The notes beneath the pieces are model-generated. The model saw only the letters and a list, made by a program, of their open reading frames with translations. It had not been told where the DNA came from and searched no databases. A program made the position numbers and the translations under genes. Positions 27,476 through 36,388 of a DNA stretch of 64,000 nucleotides are shown here, piece by piece. This DNA comes from Acinetobacter lactucae (lineage in GTDB: Bacteria > Pseudomonadota > Gammaproteobacteria > Pseudomonadales > Moraxellaceae), in NCBI RefSeq assembly GCF_001605885.1, contig NZ_LRPE01000004.1:1-64000 (forward strand), given 5' to 3'. The number at the start of each line of letters is the position of its first letter. The stretch's first letter is position 1.

Positions 27476-28480
27476 TTAGCAGCCCGTTTTTAGCATCAAC
27501 TCCAAATCTTTTAAAGCAGCAGCTGCCGTAGCTAAAGGCGCAGAAGCCCCTCCACTTACAACAAGTTCACCCATTTCTTGCGTTAACACCCGAATGCATT
27601 TATTAGAACCTTGCAGATGAGCAAAAGAATGATTTGGCGGAACTAATCTTAATTCAACACCTATTTGAATTTGCTGATTTTTATTATGAATAAAACCCAC
27701 CAAACGAGGAATTAGATTTTCTTTTTTCCAATCACGTATATGATCGGCTGTAACATGACTGATTCCTTGTTTTGGAATATCCTGAATTTTTACATCAGCT
27801 CCTAAAACAGTATTTGCCAGTATAGTAATTTTAGCAGCGGTATCCCATCCATCTACATCGAAAGAGCTATTAGGTTCGGCAATACCTTTTGCTTGTGCTT
27901 TTTCAAGAGATTCTGCAAATGTACATTCATTTTGCAACATATCATTTAAAATAAAATTTGTGGTGCCCGTAAACACACCTTCTATTTCTAAAATTTGACA
28001 GCCAGCTAAGTTATATTCAAATAAATCAACAGTTGGTAAAGCCGCAGCCGTCGCACCACTAAAAAATAGTTTTTTATTGTGCTGATGTGCCAAGTTAATT
28101 AATTTTTTACCATCTACGACTAACGCACCTTTAGATACCGCAATCGCATTCATGTTATGTGTTAAAGCATAATTTAAATAAAATAGGCCTTTTCCACCGG
28201 TAACATAATCACTTGGGCCAGTCTCAATAATGACATCTGCTTGAATCTGTTCTAAAAACTTTTGCTCAGTTAAGCCTACTTGATATTGTGTTTTATCTAG
28301 CCACTTTGTAGCTTGTAAGCCTTCTTGATCAATTAGACCTGATGATGAGTTGCAGACACCCACTAAACGGGCATCAATTTGATATTTTTGTTTATAGTAT
28401 GTCGATCGATTTAAAAGAAGCTCTTCAATTTGTTGCCCAATCCGTCCAAAACCACAAATTGCCACGTTAATTCGCTTCAT
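27476..28480 (-). CDS. homoserine dehydrogenase-like oxidoreductase
   Basis: This 334-residue enzyme has an N-terminal NAD(P) fold (INVAICGFGRIGQQIEELL) and the homoserine dehydrogenase catalytic region (GVFTGTTNFILNDMLQNECTFAESLEKAQAKGIAEPN and SFDVDGWDTAAKITILANT, cited in part). The catalytic lysine region is recognisable as KGIAEPN and the DVDGWDTAAK. There is no ACT domain and it is about 100 residues shorter than the housekeeping enzyme (about 430), so this is probably a second, monofunctional-short form. It stands alone. Substrate may be homoserine or another 3-hydroxy/semialdehyde metabolite. Confidence 0.78.
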   Translation of the reverse strand: MKRINVAICGFGRIGQQIEELLLNRSTYYKQKYQIDARLVGVCNSSSGLIDQEGLQATKWLDKTQYQVGLTEQKFLEQIQADVIIETGPSDYVTGGKGLFYLNYALTHNMNAIAVSKGALVVDGKKLINLAHQHNKKLFFSGATAAALPTVDLFEYNLAGCQILEIEGVFTGTTNFILNDMLQNECTFAESLEKAQAKGIAEPNSSFDVDGWDTAAKITILANTVLGADVKIQDIPKQGISHVTADHIRDWKKENLIPRLVGFIHNKNQQIQIGVELRLVPPNHSFAHLQGSNKCIRVLTQEMGELVVSGGASAPLATAAAALKDLELMLKTGC

Positions 28481-28589
28481 ATCGCTTTCTCAAAAATTTA
28501 TATGGTTTAAATCAAATTTCCAAAGATAATTTTAACATCTCATCTTTGGAAAATTACTATTTATAGAGAAGGTTAAAATACTATATTGC

Positions 28590-29381
28590 TCAGATATTTG
28601 TTAGATTAACAATCTTAATGACCATATAAATTGCGACAGCAAAAACCATTAAAGCAAAGACTTTTTGCACGATTGCAGACGGAATAAAACGAATAGCTCT
28701 GCGTCCTAATAGCATACCGAATGCACATGCGAGCGAAAACGCACTGGTAATGGCTACAGGATAATGGAAACCCCCTGCAATATGCATCACAATACTCATG
28801 CCACTAATGAGAAAAATAATCATAAGTGATGTTGCAACAATGCTATGCATATCCAAATTTGTGACTTTTCTAAGCGCCGGCACAATTACAAAGCCGCCAC
28901 CAACACCGAGCATACCAGTTAAAAGCCCAGCAATAATTCCTATACTTGCAAGAACGCTACCTGTTTTAAAATTCCAGATAAAGCGTCCCGTACTTGGGTT
29001 GACCTGACACGGCGGGTTATGAAAATCTGAAACTCTATTACTAATAAGTCGATAACCCACAGTAAACATGACCAAGCTAAACATTAACATGAGCCAGACA
29101 GGTGAAATCGTGTTGGCTATTAAAATGCCAATATGTGCCATAGGAGCACCAATTAGGGCAATCCAGATCGCAGCACGATAGCGAACAATCTTTTTAAATA
29201 AGCCTTCAATGGTGCCAATGAGTGTAGATAGCGCAACTGCCAATAACCCAATCGGCGCAGCTTGCGCCACACTCCAGCCTTGACTGGTCATGAGCGCAGG
29301 TACAGCAAGAATACCCCCACCTGCACCAGTAAGACCAAGTAAGAAGCCAATCACGATGCCTTCAACGACAAGTAATAACAT
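28590..29381 (-). CDS. TauE/SafE-type sulfite/anion exporter
   Basis: This 263-residue protein has about eight hydrophobic helices, with GFLLGLTGAGGGILAVPAL in the first half and GLLTGMLGVGGGFVIVPAL in the second; the paired GxGGG motifs mark the TauE/SafE family. It belongs to the sulfide-oxidation unit (blh-sqr-tauE order), so it may export sulfite or thiosulfate made from sulfide oxidation. A 255-base spacer with tandem repeats lies between it and the preceding gene. Confidence 0.9.
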   Translation of the reverse strand: MLLLVVEGIVIGFLLGLTGAGGGILAVPALMTSQGWSVAQAAPIGLLAVALSTLIGTIEGLFKKIVRYRAAIWIALIGAPMAHIGILIANTISPVWLMLMFSLVMFTVGYRLISNRVSDFHNPPCQVNPSTGRFIWNFKTGSVLASIGIIAGLLTGMLGVGGGFVIVPALRKVTNLDMHSIVATSLMIIFLISGMSIVMHIAGGFHYPVAITSAFSLACAFGMLLGRRAIRFIPSAIVQKVFALMVFAVAIYMVIKIVNLTNI

Positions 29382-29445
29382 ATCAAAAGCCTAAAATTGC
29401 ATATACATCATTTGCAGTAGACTGCTGGTTAATGAGTGAGTAGAT

Positions 29446-29599
29446 CTCGCCTTCTTGCGAAGCTTTAACCGCTTCTCAGGACAAAGCGTTGCTTTGTTTA
29501 CCCTCTTAACTCGAGCACAGCTCTCGCCTTCTTGCGAAGCTTCAACCGCTTCTCAGGACAAAGCGTTGCTTTGTTTACCCTCTTAACTCGAGCACAGCT
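29446..29599. repeat. two 77-bp direct repeats
   Basis: Two adjacent copies (29446-29522 and 29523-29599) differ at one base only (T versus C near the middle), and a third copy begins at 29600 but diverges after about 16 bases. Each unit contains small inverted repeats: CTTCTTGCGAAG, AAAGCGTTGCTTT and GAGCACAGCTC. It lies between the TauE-type and SQR-fusion genes. Confidence 0.9.
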
Positions 29600-29615
29600 C
29601 TCGTCTTGCGCTCGG

Positions 29616-29636
29616 GTAAAGATTATTAATCTTTAC
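29616..29636 (-). promoter_or_regulatory. hairpin after the SQR-fusion gene
   Basis: A perfect ten-base inverted repeat (GTAAAGATTA and TAATCTTTAC) around one base starts at the base after the stop codon of the SQR fusion. There is no T-run. It could be an mRNA 3'-end or stability structure. Confidence 0.5.
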
Positions 29637-31292
29637 TTATCCTCGCTCAGGTTTGACCATCCATTCGCGGCCTTTGAGCATGCCTTGCCAGTAAATTGGC
29701 GGTAAAATCTGTTCTTTAAGCAACCATGCTAAACGTGATGGTTTTTGCCCATCGATTACCCATTTCGGAAAACTAGGAAGTAATTTGCCACCATAACCAA
29801 ATTCTGCGAGAACGATTTTTCCACGCTCTACCGTGAGCGGACATGAGCCATAGCCGTTGTATTCAAAGAAGTTTTGTTCACCCTTGAGCTGGGCTATAAC
29901 ATTCACAGCAACGATGGGTGCTTGTGCTCGTGCCGCAGCAGCAGTTTTGGCATTAGGCGCATTCATCACATCACCTAAAGCGAAAATATTGGCATGTTGT
30001 GTGTGTTTTAAGGTTTGAGGATTCACACTCACCCAGCCGGCTTCATCAGTAAGAGTACTTGCACGAATAAAATCAGGCGCTTGTTGCGGTGGAACAACAT
30101 GCAACATATCGAAATCAGTCTCGACCAATGCTGCATTTTCATCGTTCACTACCTTAAACCATGCTTTTTTTGCAGGCCCATCTACTTTGACAAGCTGATG
30201 GTTAAAGTGCAGTTCAGAACCATATTTTTCGACATATTGCATTAGTGCAGGTACATATTTCTTCACACCAAATAAAACACCGCCTGAGTTATAAAAGTGG
30301 ATAAAGATATCTTTAAGTTTGCCTTGCTTTAACCAGTAGTCAGCTGAAAGGTACATTGCTTTTTGTGGAGCACCAGCACATTTAATCGGCATAGGCGGCT
30401 GAGTAAAGACAGCCTTCCCACCGTTTAGCTCTTGCACCAGTTCCCATGTATACGGCGCTAAATCATAACGATAGTTAGACGTCACCCCATTTTTACCTAA
30501 GGTTTCAACTAAACCTTCAATGCCATGCCAATTGAGTTTTAAACCGGGACACACGACCAATGCTTTATATTGAATGGGTTGGCATCCTTCCAAAATAACC
30601 TGATTGTGCTCAGGGTCGAATCCAGCAACGGCAGCTTTCATCCATTTCACTTTTGAAGGAATCACGCTTGCCATTGAGCGTGCGGTTACTTGGGGTTTAA
30701 AAATACCAGCCCCAACCATGGTCCAGCCCGGTTGATAATAATGAGTATCGGCCGGATCAATAATGATAATATCTAAATGAGGTTCACGAGACAGTAAGCT
30801 TGATGCTACAGAAATTCCTGCTGCTCCAGCGCCCACAATCACAACGCTATAACAAGGAATTGTCGCTGGTTCGTGGTCACGTTTTAAAATACGTGGCACC
30901 AAGCCTTTTAAGTTAAAGCCAAGTTTGTTACCAGCTTCAACTAACAGTGCTGCATCTGATGGAGCAACTTCGCCCAAAGCCCATAAACTGATTGCACGCA
31001 TACCAGAACGGCAATACGCTAAAACGGGCTTCTGAGCATTCTGATAAAGCTGCTTAAACTCGGTAACTTGTTGGTCAGTAATTTTGCCACTGGTAACAGG
31101 TTGATAAATTACGTTTAGACCATGTCGCTGAGCTGCTTCTTCAATTTCAATCACATTAGGTTGGTCTGCACCTTCTCCGTCTGGACGGTTACATATCAGA
31201 GTTTTTATTCCTTGGTCTGCAATTTTTGCGACATCATCAGCAGTAATCTGGCCAGCAACATAAAATTCTTGATTAACTCGTTTAAGTTCCAT
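29637..31292 (-). CDS. DUF442 phosphatase-like domain fused to sulfide:quinone oxidoreductase
   Basis: This 551-residue protein has two parts. Residues 1-125 are a DUF442/TIGR01244 domain with a P-loop of rhodanese/phosphatase type (YCRSGMR, Cys94). Residues 148-551 are an SQR-like flavoprotein, with FAD motif VIVGAGAAG at 151-159, Cys248 in VVCPG and Cys305 in IKCAG, the pair that carries the persulfide in sulfide:quinone oxidoreductases. It sits ten bases after the persulfide dioxygenase-like gene. Together the domains suggest sulfide oxidation with sulfur transfer. The fusion itself is known in some Acinetobacter/Pseudomonas-type operons; function of the first domain here is inference. Confidence 0.9.
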   Translation of the reverse strand: MELKRVNQEFYVAGQITADDVAKIADQGIKTLICNRPDGEGADQPNVIEIEEAAQRHGLNVIYQPVTSGKITDQQVTEFKQLYQNAQKPVLAYCRSGMRAISLWALGEVAPSDAALLVEAGNKLGFNLKGLVPRILKRDHEPATIPCYSVVIVGAGAAGISVASSLLSREPHLDIIIIDPADTHYYQPGWTMVGAGIFKPQVTARSMASVIPSKVKWMKAAVAGFDPEHNQVILEGCQPIQYKALVVCPGLKLNWHGIEGLVETLGKNGVTSNYRYDLAPYTWELVQELNGGKAVFTQPPMPIKCAGAPQKAMYLSADYWLKQGKLKDIFIHFYNSGGVLFGVKKYVPALMQYVEKYGSELHFNHQLVKVDGPAKKAWFKVVNDENAALVETDFDMLHVVPPQQAPDFIRASTLTDEAGWVSVNPQTLKHTQHANIFALGDVMNAPNAKTAAAARAQAPIVAVNVIAQLKGEQNFFEYNGYGSCPLTVERGKIVLAEFGYGGKLLPSFPKWVIDGQKPSRLAWLLKEQILPPIYWQGMLKGREWMVKPERG

Positions 31293-31301
31293 ATTGCCAC
31301 C

Positions 31302-31997
31302 TTATGATTGGGAAGTTGAACCACAGGCCTGATTGGCAGGTAGTGCTTTATCGATTTGTTTAGGATATGGCAGATTTAGGTTATTCATTAATTTAATAAA
31401 ATCTTCGCGCGAGCGATTCTGACCTAGACGTGAATTTTTTAAACGTTCATAACCAATCGTTGAAGACAAACGACCCTTATAGTCGTGTCCAGGATATACA
31501 ATAGTGCTGTCAGGTAGGCTGAAAAGTTGCTTATGAATACTGTCATAAAGTGTGCCTGCATTACCTTGTTGAAAGTCAGTTCGACCGCAACCGTCAATTA
31601 ATAATGCATCGCCAGTGAAAACTATATTTCCTACCAGATAACTTGTACAAGCATTGGTATGACCTGGTGTATAGCGCGCTTCAATACTGAGATTACCGAC
31701 TTTAAGCATGCAACCATCAGTGATTAAAATATCTCCACAACTTACATCTGAGTTTCGGTGTAAAACCGATTTGCAATGGAAACGTTCACGAAGCAAATTC
31801 GCAGCAGTAATATGGTCTGCATGAACATGTGTATCTAATGTATAGATGAGCGTAAATTGATGTTGCTCTAATTCTTTTGCATAAATTTCTATATCTGATG
31901 CGACTGGATCAATTAAAACCGCCTCTCGTGTTTCTTCACACCCAAGCATATATGTATAAGTCGAACTTTCCTGCTCAAAAAACTGTTTAAAGAACAT
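31302..31997 (-). CDS. MBL-fold persulfide dioxygenase-like protein (ETHE1/Blh type)
   Basis: This 231-residue metallo-beta-lactamase-fold protein has THVHADHITAA (His57, His59, Asp61, His62), YTPGHTNACTSY, the aspartate in GDALLIDGCGRTDFQ and YPGHDYKG. The spacing and the GRTDF segment match ETHE1 persulfide dioxygenases, which oxidise glutathione persulfide to sulfite with one iron. It is first in the sulfide unit. Its promoter is a sigma-54 site about 40 bases upstream, opposite the sigma-54 activator gene. Confidence 0.9.
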   Translation of the reverse strand: MFFKQFFEQESSTYTYMLGCEETREAVLIDPVASDIEIYAKELEQHQFTLIYTLDTHVHADHITAANLLRERFHCKSVLHRNSDVSCGDILITDGCMLKVGNLSIEARYTPGHTNACTSYLVGNIVFTGDALLIDGCGRTDFQQGNAGTLYDSIHKQLFSLPDSTIVYPGHDYKGRLSSTIGYERLKNSRLGQNRSREDFIKLMNNLNLPYPKQIDKALPANQACGSTSQS

Positions 31998-32034
31998 GAT
32001 TTATACCTTAATAATTTATTTCTTTCCTATATTT

Positions 32035-32050
32035 TGCAAATAAGGTGCCA
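32035..32050 (-). promoter_or_regulatory. sigma-54 (-24/-12) promoter of the sulfide unit
   Basis: Read on the minus strand, TGGCACCTTATTTGCA matches the TGGCAC-N5-TTGCA consensus at every conserved position. It lies 38 bases upstream of the persulfide dioxygenase-like start and opposite a sigma-54-dependent activator gene. Confidence 0.85.
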
Positions 32051-32156
32051 ATTATTTAAAATTTAATAATAAATATAAAAATCAATAAATTAAATTAATT
32101 AATGAAATTAAAATAAGAAGATGAACTGAGCTTGATGTTCCCTTGAAACTCAAGTA

Positions 32157-32182
32157 TGTTTCAATGAAACGATTGTGAAACA
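32157..32182. promoter_or_regulatory. likely activator-binding repeats (upstream activating sequence)
   Basis: The sequence GTTTCA-A-TGAAAC is an inverted repeat with a single central base, followed nine bases later by a TGTGAAACA half-site. Another GAAAC copy lies at 32145. It is about 110 bases upstream of the sigma-54 promoter, the usual distance for an activator site, and it precedes the activator start codon. Confidence 0.55.
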
Positions 32183-32188
32183 CATGAA

Positions 32189-33460
32189 ATGGCAAAGTTA
32201 AATTTTGAGTCAGAACAAGATTTTTATATATTATTTGAGCAACTTAAGGCTTTATTTCCAAATGCAAGTCTGTTTTTAGCAGACACAACGACTCACGCCA
32301 TTCACTATAAATTTAATACAGACGATATTTCTGTTGAGAGCATGGCAGCGCTTACTCAAGATCATCACAATCAATATCTTGAGATCAATACTCCTAAAAT
32401 AAGAAAGCGATTTATCTATCAAGAACATGATATTTATATTGCCGAGCATCATATTATTGGCAAGTTACATATTTTACAGCCAGTTGGCACAGAAAATGAT
32501 ATTGCTGGTCAATCAACGCTAACAGAACAATTACAGGACTTAGCCAAGGTTTTTAACAGTTGCTCACCAGAAATGGCTCGTATGTTTTCCATCATTCAAA
32601 GAGTTGCAATTACTGAGTTTCCAGTACTCGTCCGCGGCGAGTCTGGTAGTGGTAAGGAACTGGTAGCAAAAGCAATTCATGATTATAGTCAGCGTAAAAA
32701 TAAGATTTTTGTAGCGATTAACTGTGCTGCCCTCAATGCCAATATTTTAGAAAGTGAACTTTTTGGACATGTTAAAGGCGCTTTTACAGGAGCAATTCGT
32801 GACCATAAAGGCGTGTTTGAACGTGCCGCTGGTGGGACGCTTTTTCTGGATGAAATTGCTGAGATCCCTTTAGAACTTCAGGCTAAATTATTACGGGTGT
32901 TAGAAACAGGTGAATTTACGCCTGTAGGTGGTGAAAAACCGATTCAAGCCAATGTCCGAATTATCACTGCAACACATAAAGCTTTACGCGAAGAAGCTAA
33001 GGCTGGACGTTTCCGCCACGATTTGCTCTACCGTTTACGCGTAATTCCAATTTTTATACCACCACTCAGAGAACGTAAAGTCGATATTCCACTCATTGTG
33101 GATCAGATTTTAAAAGAGAGTTCAACTCAACTCGACACAATGCCGCGTCATGTCAATCAAAAAGCTATACAAGTTCTATTAAATTATGACTGGCCAGGAA
33201 ATGTTCGTGAGCTTAAAAATACATTGCTTTATGCATTAACCATGGCAAATGGTAAAGACGAAATTGAAGTTGAAGACTTACCAAATGAACTATTAGATGC
33301 AGACGAATACGTTAAATTACCTGAAAATAATGCAGAACTTACACCTGAAAATGTTCAGGCAGCTCTAGAAAAATATCACCACAACCTGAATATGGTCGCG
33401 AATATTTTTGGAATTAGCCGTACCACGCTTTGGCGATACAGACAAAAGCATAAGCTTTAG
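32189..33460 (+). CDS. sigma-54-dependent transcriptional activator (sulfide module)
   Basis: This 423-residue activator has a 120-residue N-terminal domain, an AAA+ domain (Walker A GESGSGKE at 150-157, sigma-54-contacting GAFTGA at 197-202, Walker [10 protein letters not shown]) and a C-terminal Fis-type helix-turn-helix ([23 protein letters not shown]). There is no receiver domain. Its position, divergent from a perfect sigma-54 promoter, makes it the controller of the persulfide dioxygenase/SQR/TauE unit, parallel to FisR. Unlike FisR, its N-terminal 120 residues contain no cysteine; the first is Cys125. So persulfide sensing by thiols in that domain is unlikely. Confidence 0.92.
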   Translation: MAKLNFESEQDFYILFEQLKALFPNASLFLADTTTHAIHYKFNTDDISVESMAALTQDHHNQYLEINTPKIRKRFIYQEHDIYIAEHHIIGKLHILQPVGTENDIAGQSTLTEQLQDLAKVFNSCSPEMARMFSIIQRVAITEFPVLVRGESGSGKELVAKAIHDYSQRKNKIFVAINCAALNANILESELFGHVKGAFTGAIRDHKGVFERAAGGTLFLDEIAEIPLELQAKLLRVLETGEFTPVGGEKPIQANVRIITATHKALREEAKAGRFRHDLLYRLRVIPIFIPPLRERKVDIPLIVDQILKESSTQLDTMPRHVNQKAIQVLLNYDWPGNVRELKNTLLYALTMANGKDEIEVEDLPNELLDADEYVKLPENNAELTPENVQAALEKYHHNLNMVANIFGISRTTLWRYRQKHKL

Positions 33461-33529
33461 CTAGGTATTTAGCTCGTCTAAAGCGTATCATATTGCACTT
33501 GGTTAGGTTCATTAGTTCAAAGGCTTTAT

Positions 33530-34441
33530 ATGATTGTCCGTGATAAAAGCAATGTATTTAAATTATTATTTGCTTGGAAAGGAACAATTTTGCCGAAGGT
33601 CTTGCCTGCACTGAGCATTGTTATTCTGATCTCAGCATTTGTTGTTTTTCTTTCTTATTATCATTGGATTCAAATCCCTACCGTACCTGCAATTGGTTTT
33701 ACAATCTTCGGTGTGATTCTGTCAATTTGTACGGGTTTTAGAAATAGCGCGTGTTATGACCGATGGTGGGAAGGTCGCAAACTTTGGGGTGCGCTAATTG
33801 CCAATGCCAGACATATCGTTAGAGATAGCCATGTTCTATCGAATGAACAGCGTGAACATTTAATTCATCAAGTCCTAATTTTTAGTAATTTATTGCGTGA
33901 TCGACTGCGTCAACAAACAGTTGAACCCACCAAATTTCTTGAACATGCCTATTTAACGAACTCTTCACTTAATTATTTAAATGAGCATATTAATGCACCA
34001 CAATTTGTACTCGAAAACATTCAAAAAGATTTAGTTAAAATACTAAAAGATGGTGAAATTAGTGACATTATCTATAGCACCTTAAATCGACATATTGTTG
34101 AGTTAGGCAATATCCAAGCAGGTTGTGATCGTATTGCTGGGACACCTTTACCCTATTCATATTCAGTACTTTTGCACCGTGCCGTTTACTGCTTCTGTTT
34201 CATATTACCATTTAGCCTTGAAGCAGCTTTGGGCATCTGGACACCGCTTATTGTCGGCTTAATCGCTTATATGTTTTTAGGTTTAGATGCCTTAAGTGCT
34301 CAAATTGAAGAACCTTTTGGTTTGCAAGAAAATGATTTACCGCTCGATTCAATTGTACGTTTGATTGAGAGAGAGTCTCTAAGCTCTTTAGGACAGCCAT
34401 TACCGCCTATTATTGAAGCCCAAGACAACAATTTACTTTAA
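33530..34441 (+). CDS. bestrophin-family membrane channel protein
   Basis: This 303-residue protein matches the bacterial bestrophin/YneE family (UPF0187). The N-terminal MIVRDKSNVFKLLFAWKGTILPKVLPAL precedes the first span, and the core FRNSACYDRWWEGRKLWGALIANARH is the family signature. Bacterial homologues form pentameric cation- or anion-conducting channels. It is 69 bases after the sigma-54 activator, so it might be cotranscribed, but no functional tie to sulfide is known to me. A strong terminator follows. Confidence 0.9.
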   Translation: MIVRDKSNVFKLLFAWKGTILPKVLPALSIVILISAFVVFLSYYHWIQIPTVPAIGFTIFGVILSICTGFRNSACYDRWWEGRKLWGALIANARHIVRDSHVLSNEQREHLIHQVLIFSNLLRDRLRQQTVEPTKFLEHAYLTNSSLNYLNEHINAPQFVLENIQKDLVKILKDGEISDIIYSTLNRHIVELGNIQAGCDRIAGTPLPYSYSVLLHRAVYCFCFILPFSLEAALGIWTPLIVGLIAYMFLGLDALSAQIEEPFGLQENDLPLDSIVRLIERESLSSLGQPLPPIIEAQDNNLL

Positions 34442-34442
34442 T

Positions 34443-34470
34443 AAAAAAGAGCGAATCATCGCTCTTTTTT
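34443..34470. terminator. bidirectional terminator bestrophin / butanediol dehydrogenase
   Basis: The stem AAAAAAGAGCG pairs with CGCTCTTTTTT around AATCAT. Both flanks are A/T runs, so it serves both convergent genes. Confidence 0.88.
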
Positions 34471-34488
34471 ATAGGTCTAAGTATCTAT

Positions 34489-35547
34489 TTAGGGCTGTAC
34501 GATAATCTTAACGGCTGACTCATTGTTATGAATTAAGGTTTCAAAACCTTGTGAAATCAAATCATCAAGTTGAATACGCTGGGTAATAAAAGGTTCAAGA
34601 TTTATTTTACCCTCTTCAACCAGTTTAATCGTTTCTTGATGGTCATTCACATAGGCAATTGTGCCTCGTACATCAAGCTCTTTCATCACCACACTATGCA
34701 CATTAATTGATGCTGGATGGCTCCAAATCGAAACAATAACGATAACGCCTGTTGGTTTGACTGCTGCAACCAAAGTATCTAAAACTTTGTTAACGCTACT
34801 ACATTCAAACGCGACATCAACGCCATCGCCATTGGTAATTTTCATGACCTCAGAAACAACATCAACTTCTGACGGGTCTAAAATATAATCTGCGACTCCC
34901 GACTCTTTGGCCTTCTCTTTACGTTTTGCACTTAGCTCGGTAATGATGACCTTAAGACCTTTTGCTTTTAAAATTGCTGAAAGCAACAAACCTATTGGGC
35001 CCGCACCACCTACCAGTGCAATATCACCAGCCTTTGCACCACTACGTACGAAAGCATGGTGACCCACAGATAACGGTTCAATCAAGGCCGCCTGATCTAG
35101 TGGAATTTTATTGGAAATTGGATGCACCCAACGGCGTTTAACCGCAATTTTCTCCGATAAACCACCGCCACGACCGCCTAAACCAATGAAGTTCATATTT
35201 TTAGAAAGATGGTAATTATCACCCGGTCCAGTCGGCACATCATCGGCCACAATATAAGGCTCTACGACTACATGCTGACCAATTTCAATATCATCAACAC
35301 CTTCACCTACGGCATAAACCACACCTGAAAACTCATGTCCCATAGTAATCGGCGCAGATTCGCCTGAAATAGGATGCGGATGTCCACACGGTGGAATAAA
35401 AATCGGTCCTTCCATAAACTCATGCAAATCTGTACCACAGATTCCACACCAAGCCACCTGAATACCTACAGTGCCGGGAGTGACTTCTGGTTCAGGGATA
35501 TCTTCAATACGAATATCGCCTCTGTCATAAAAACGCGCTGCTTTCAT
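34489..35547 (-). CDS. bdhA: 2,3-butanediol dehydrogenase (zinc-dependent MDR)
   Basis: This 352-residue zinc alcohol dehydrogenase has catalytic-zinc ligands in WCGICGTDLHEF and TMGHEFSGVVYAVG, the FIGLGGRGGGLSEK segment in the position where related enzymes bind structural zinc, and a cofactor-binding ALVGGAGPIGLLLSAIL region. The start at 35547 has GAGGGA upstream. It is in the acetoin operon and probably interconverts acetoin and 2,3-butanediol, most often the (R,R) form in this family. Stereochemistry is inference. Confidence 0.88.
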   Translation of the reverse strand: MKAARFYDRGDIRIEDIPEPEVTPGTVGIQVAWCGICGTDLHEFMEGPIFIPPCGHPHPISGESAPITMGHEFSGVVYAVGEGVDDIEIGQHVVVEPYIVADDVPTGPGDNYHLSKNMNFIGLGGRGGGLSEKIAVKRRWVHPISNKIPLDQAALIEPLSVGHHAFVRSGAKAGDIALVGGAGPIGLLLSAILKAKGLKVIITELSAKRKEKAKESGVADYILDPSEVDVVSEVMKITNGDGVDVAFECSSVNKVLDTLVAAVKPTGVIVIVSIWSHPASINVHSVVMKELDVRGTIAYVNDHQETIKLVEEGKINLEPFITQRIQLDDLISQGFETLIHNNESAVKIIVQP

Positions 35548-35576
35548 TATTATCTCCCTCAAATCAGGATGTTGTT

Positions 35577-36362
35577 TTAGCGATAGACAATGCCGCCGTC
35601 CGTTAAAATGGATTGGCCTGTAATGTAATCTGAATCTTCACTTGCCAGAAAAGCAACTAATGCAGCTACATCCTCTGGTATTTGGGCTCTACCTAAAGCA
35701 ATACCTTCCACATATTTTTTATAAGTTTCACCTATAGCGGCACCGGTAATTTCAGCAAAACGTTTATCGATTTCAACCCACATGTCAGTTCCGACAATTC
35801 CGGGACAATATCCATTTACCGTAATACCGTGACTGGCATATTCTTTTGCCGCAGCTTGGGTAAGTGCTCGTACCGCAAATTTGGTTGCCGAGTAAATACC
35901 GAGTAAAGCAAACCCGTCGTGGCCTGCAATTGAGCAAGCATTAATGATTTTTCCTTTATGTTGCCGTTGCTTAAATTTTGCAGCAGCAGCCTGAATGCCC
36001 CACAGTACTCCACCAATATTGATATCAACAATTTTTTGAAATTCATCAGGTGTGATATCAGCAATGGCTTGAACTTGTGCAATTCCAGCGTTATTAATCA
36101 TGACATCAAATCCACCAAGAGTCTCTTCAGCATGATTTATAGCGGTATATACTTGCTCACGGTCACTGACATCAGCAATAAATATGCTCGCATTTACACC
36201 TAAACCCTGAATTTCCTGCTGCACCTCGTTCAGTCGATCTTGTTTCATATCGACTAGGGCAATATGTGCCCCTTCTTGCGCCAAGCGCAGGGCAATCCCA
36301 CGGCCAATGCCTTGAGCTGCCCCAGTCACTAAAACGACTTTATTTTTTAATCCCTTAACCAT
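35577..36362 (-). CDS. budC: acetoin reductase / diacetyl reductase (SDR)
   Basis: This 261-residue short-chain dehydrogenase has the NAD(P) motif [21 protein letters not shown], and the Ser...[11 protein letters not shown] catalytic segment (Tyr/Lys). C-terminal [14 protein letters not shown] ends the fold. I start at ATG 36362 with AGGAG eight bases upstream. It lies in the aco/bud operon between butanediol dehydrogenase and lpd, so acetoin reduction or 2,3-butanediol oxidation (the meso form) is likely; butA is an equivalent name. Confidence 0.9.
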   Translation of the reverse strand: MVKGLKNKVVLVTGAAQGIGRGIALRLAQEGAHIALVDMKQDRLNEVQQEIQGLGVNASIFIADVSDREQVYTAINHAEETLGGFDVMINNAGIAQVQAIADITPDEFQKIVDINIGGVLWGIQAAAAKFKQRQHKGKIINACSIAGHDGFALLGIYSATKFAVRALTQAAAKEYASHGITVNGYCPGIVGTDMWVEIDKRFAEITGAAIGETYKKYVEGIALGRAQIPEDVAALVAFLASEDSDYITGQSILTDGGIVYR

Positions 36363-36388
36363 GTTCAACTCCTGTAAATGTAGAATTT

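Noticed and set aside
29446-29615. CRISPR-like array
   Set aside because: The 77-bp copies abut each other with no spacers and no cas genes are near.
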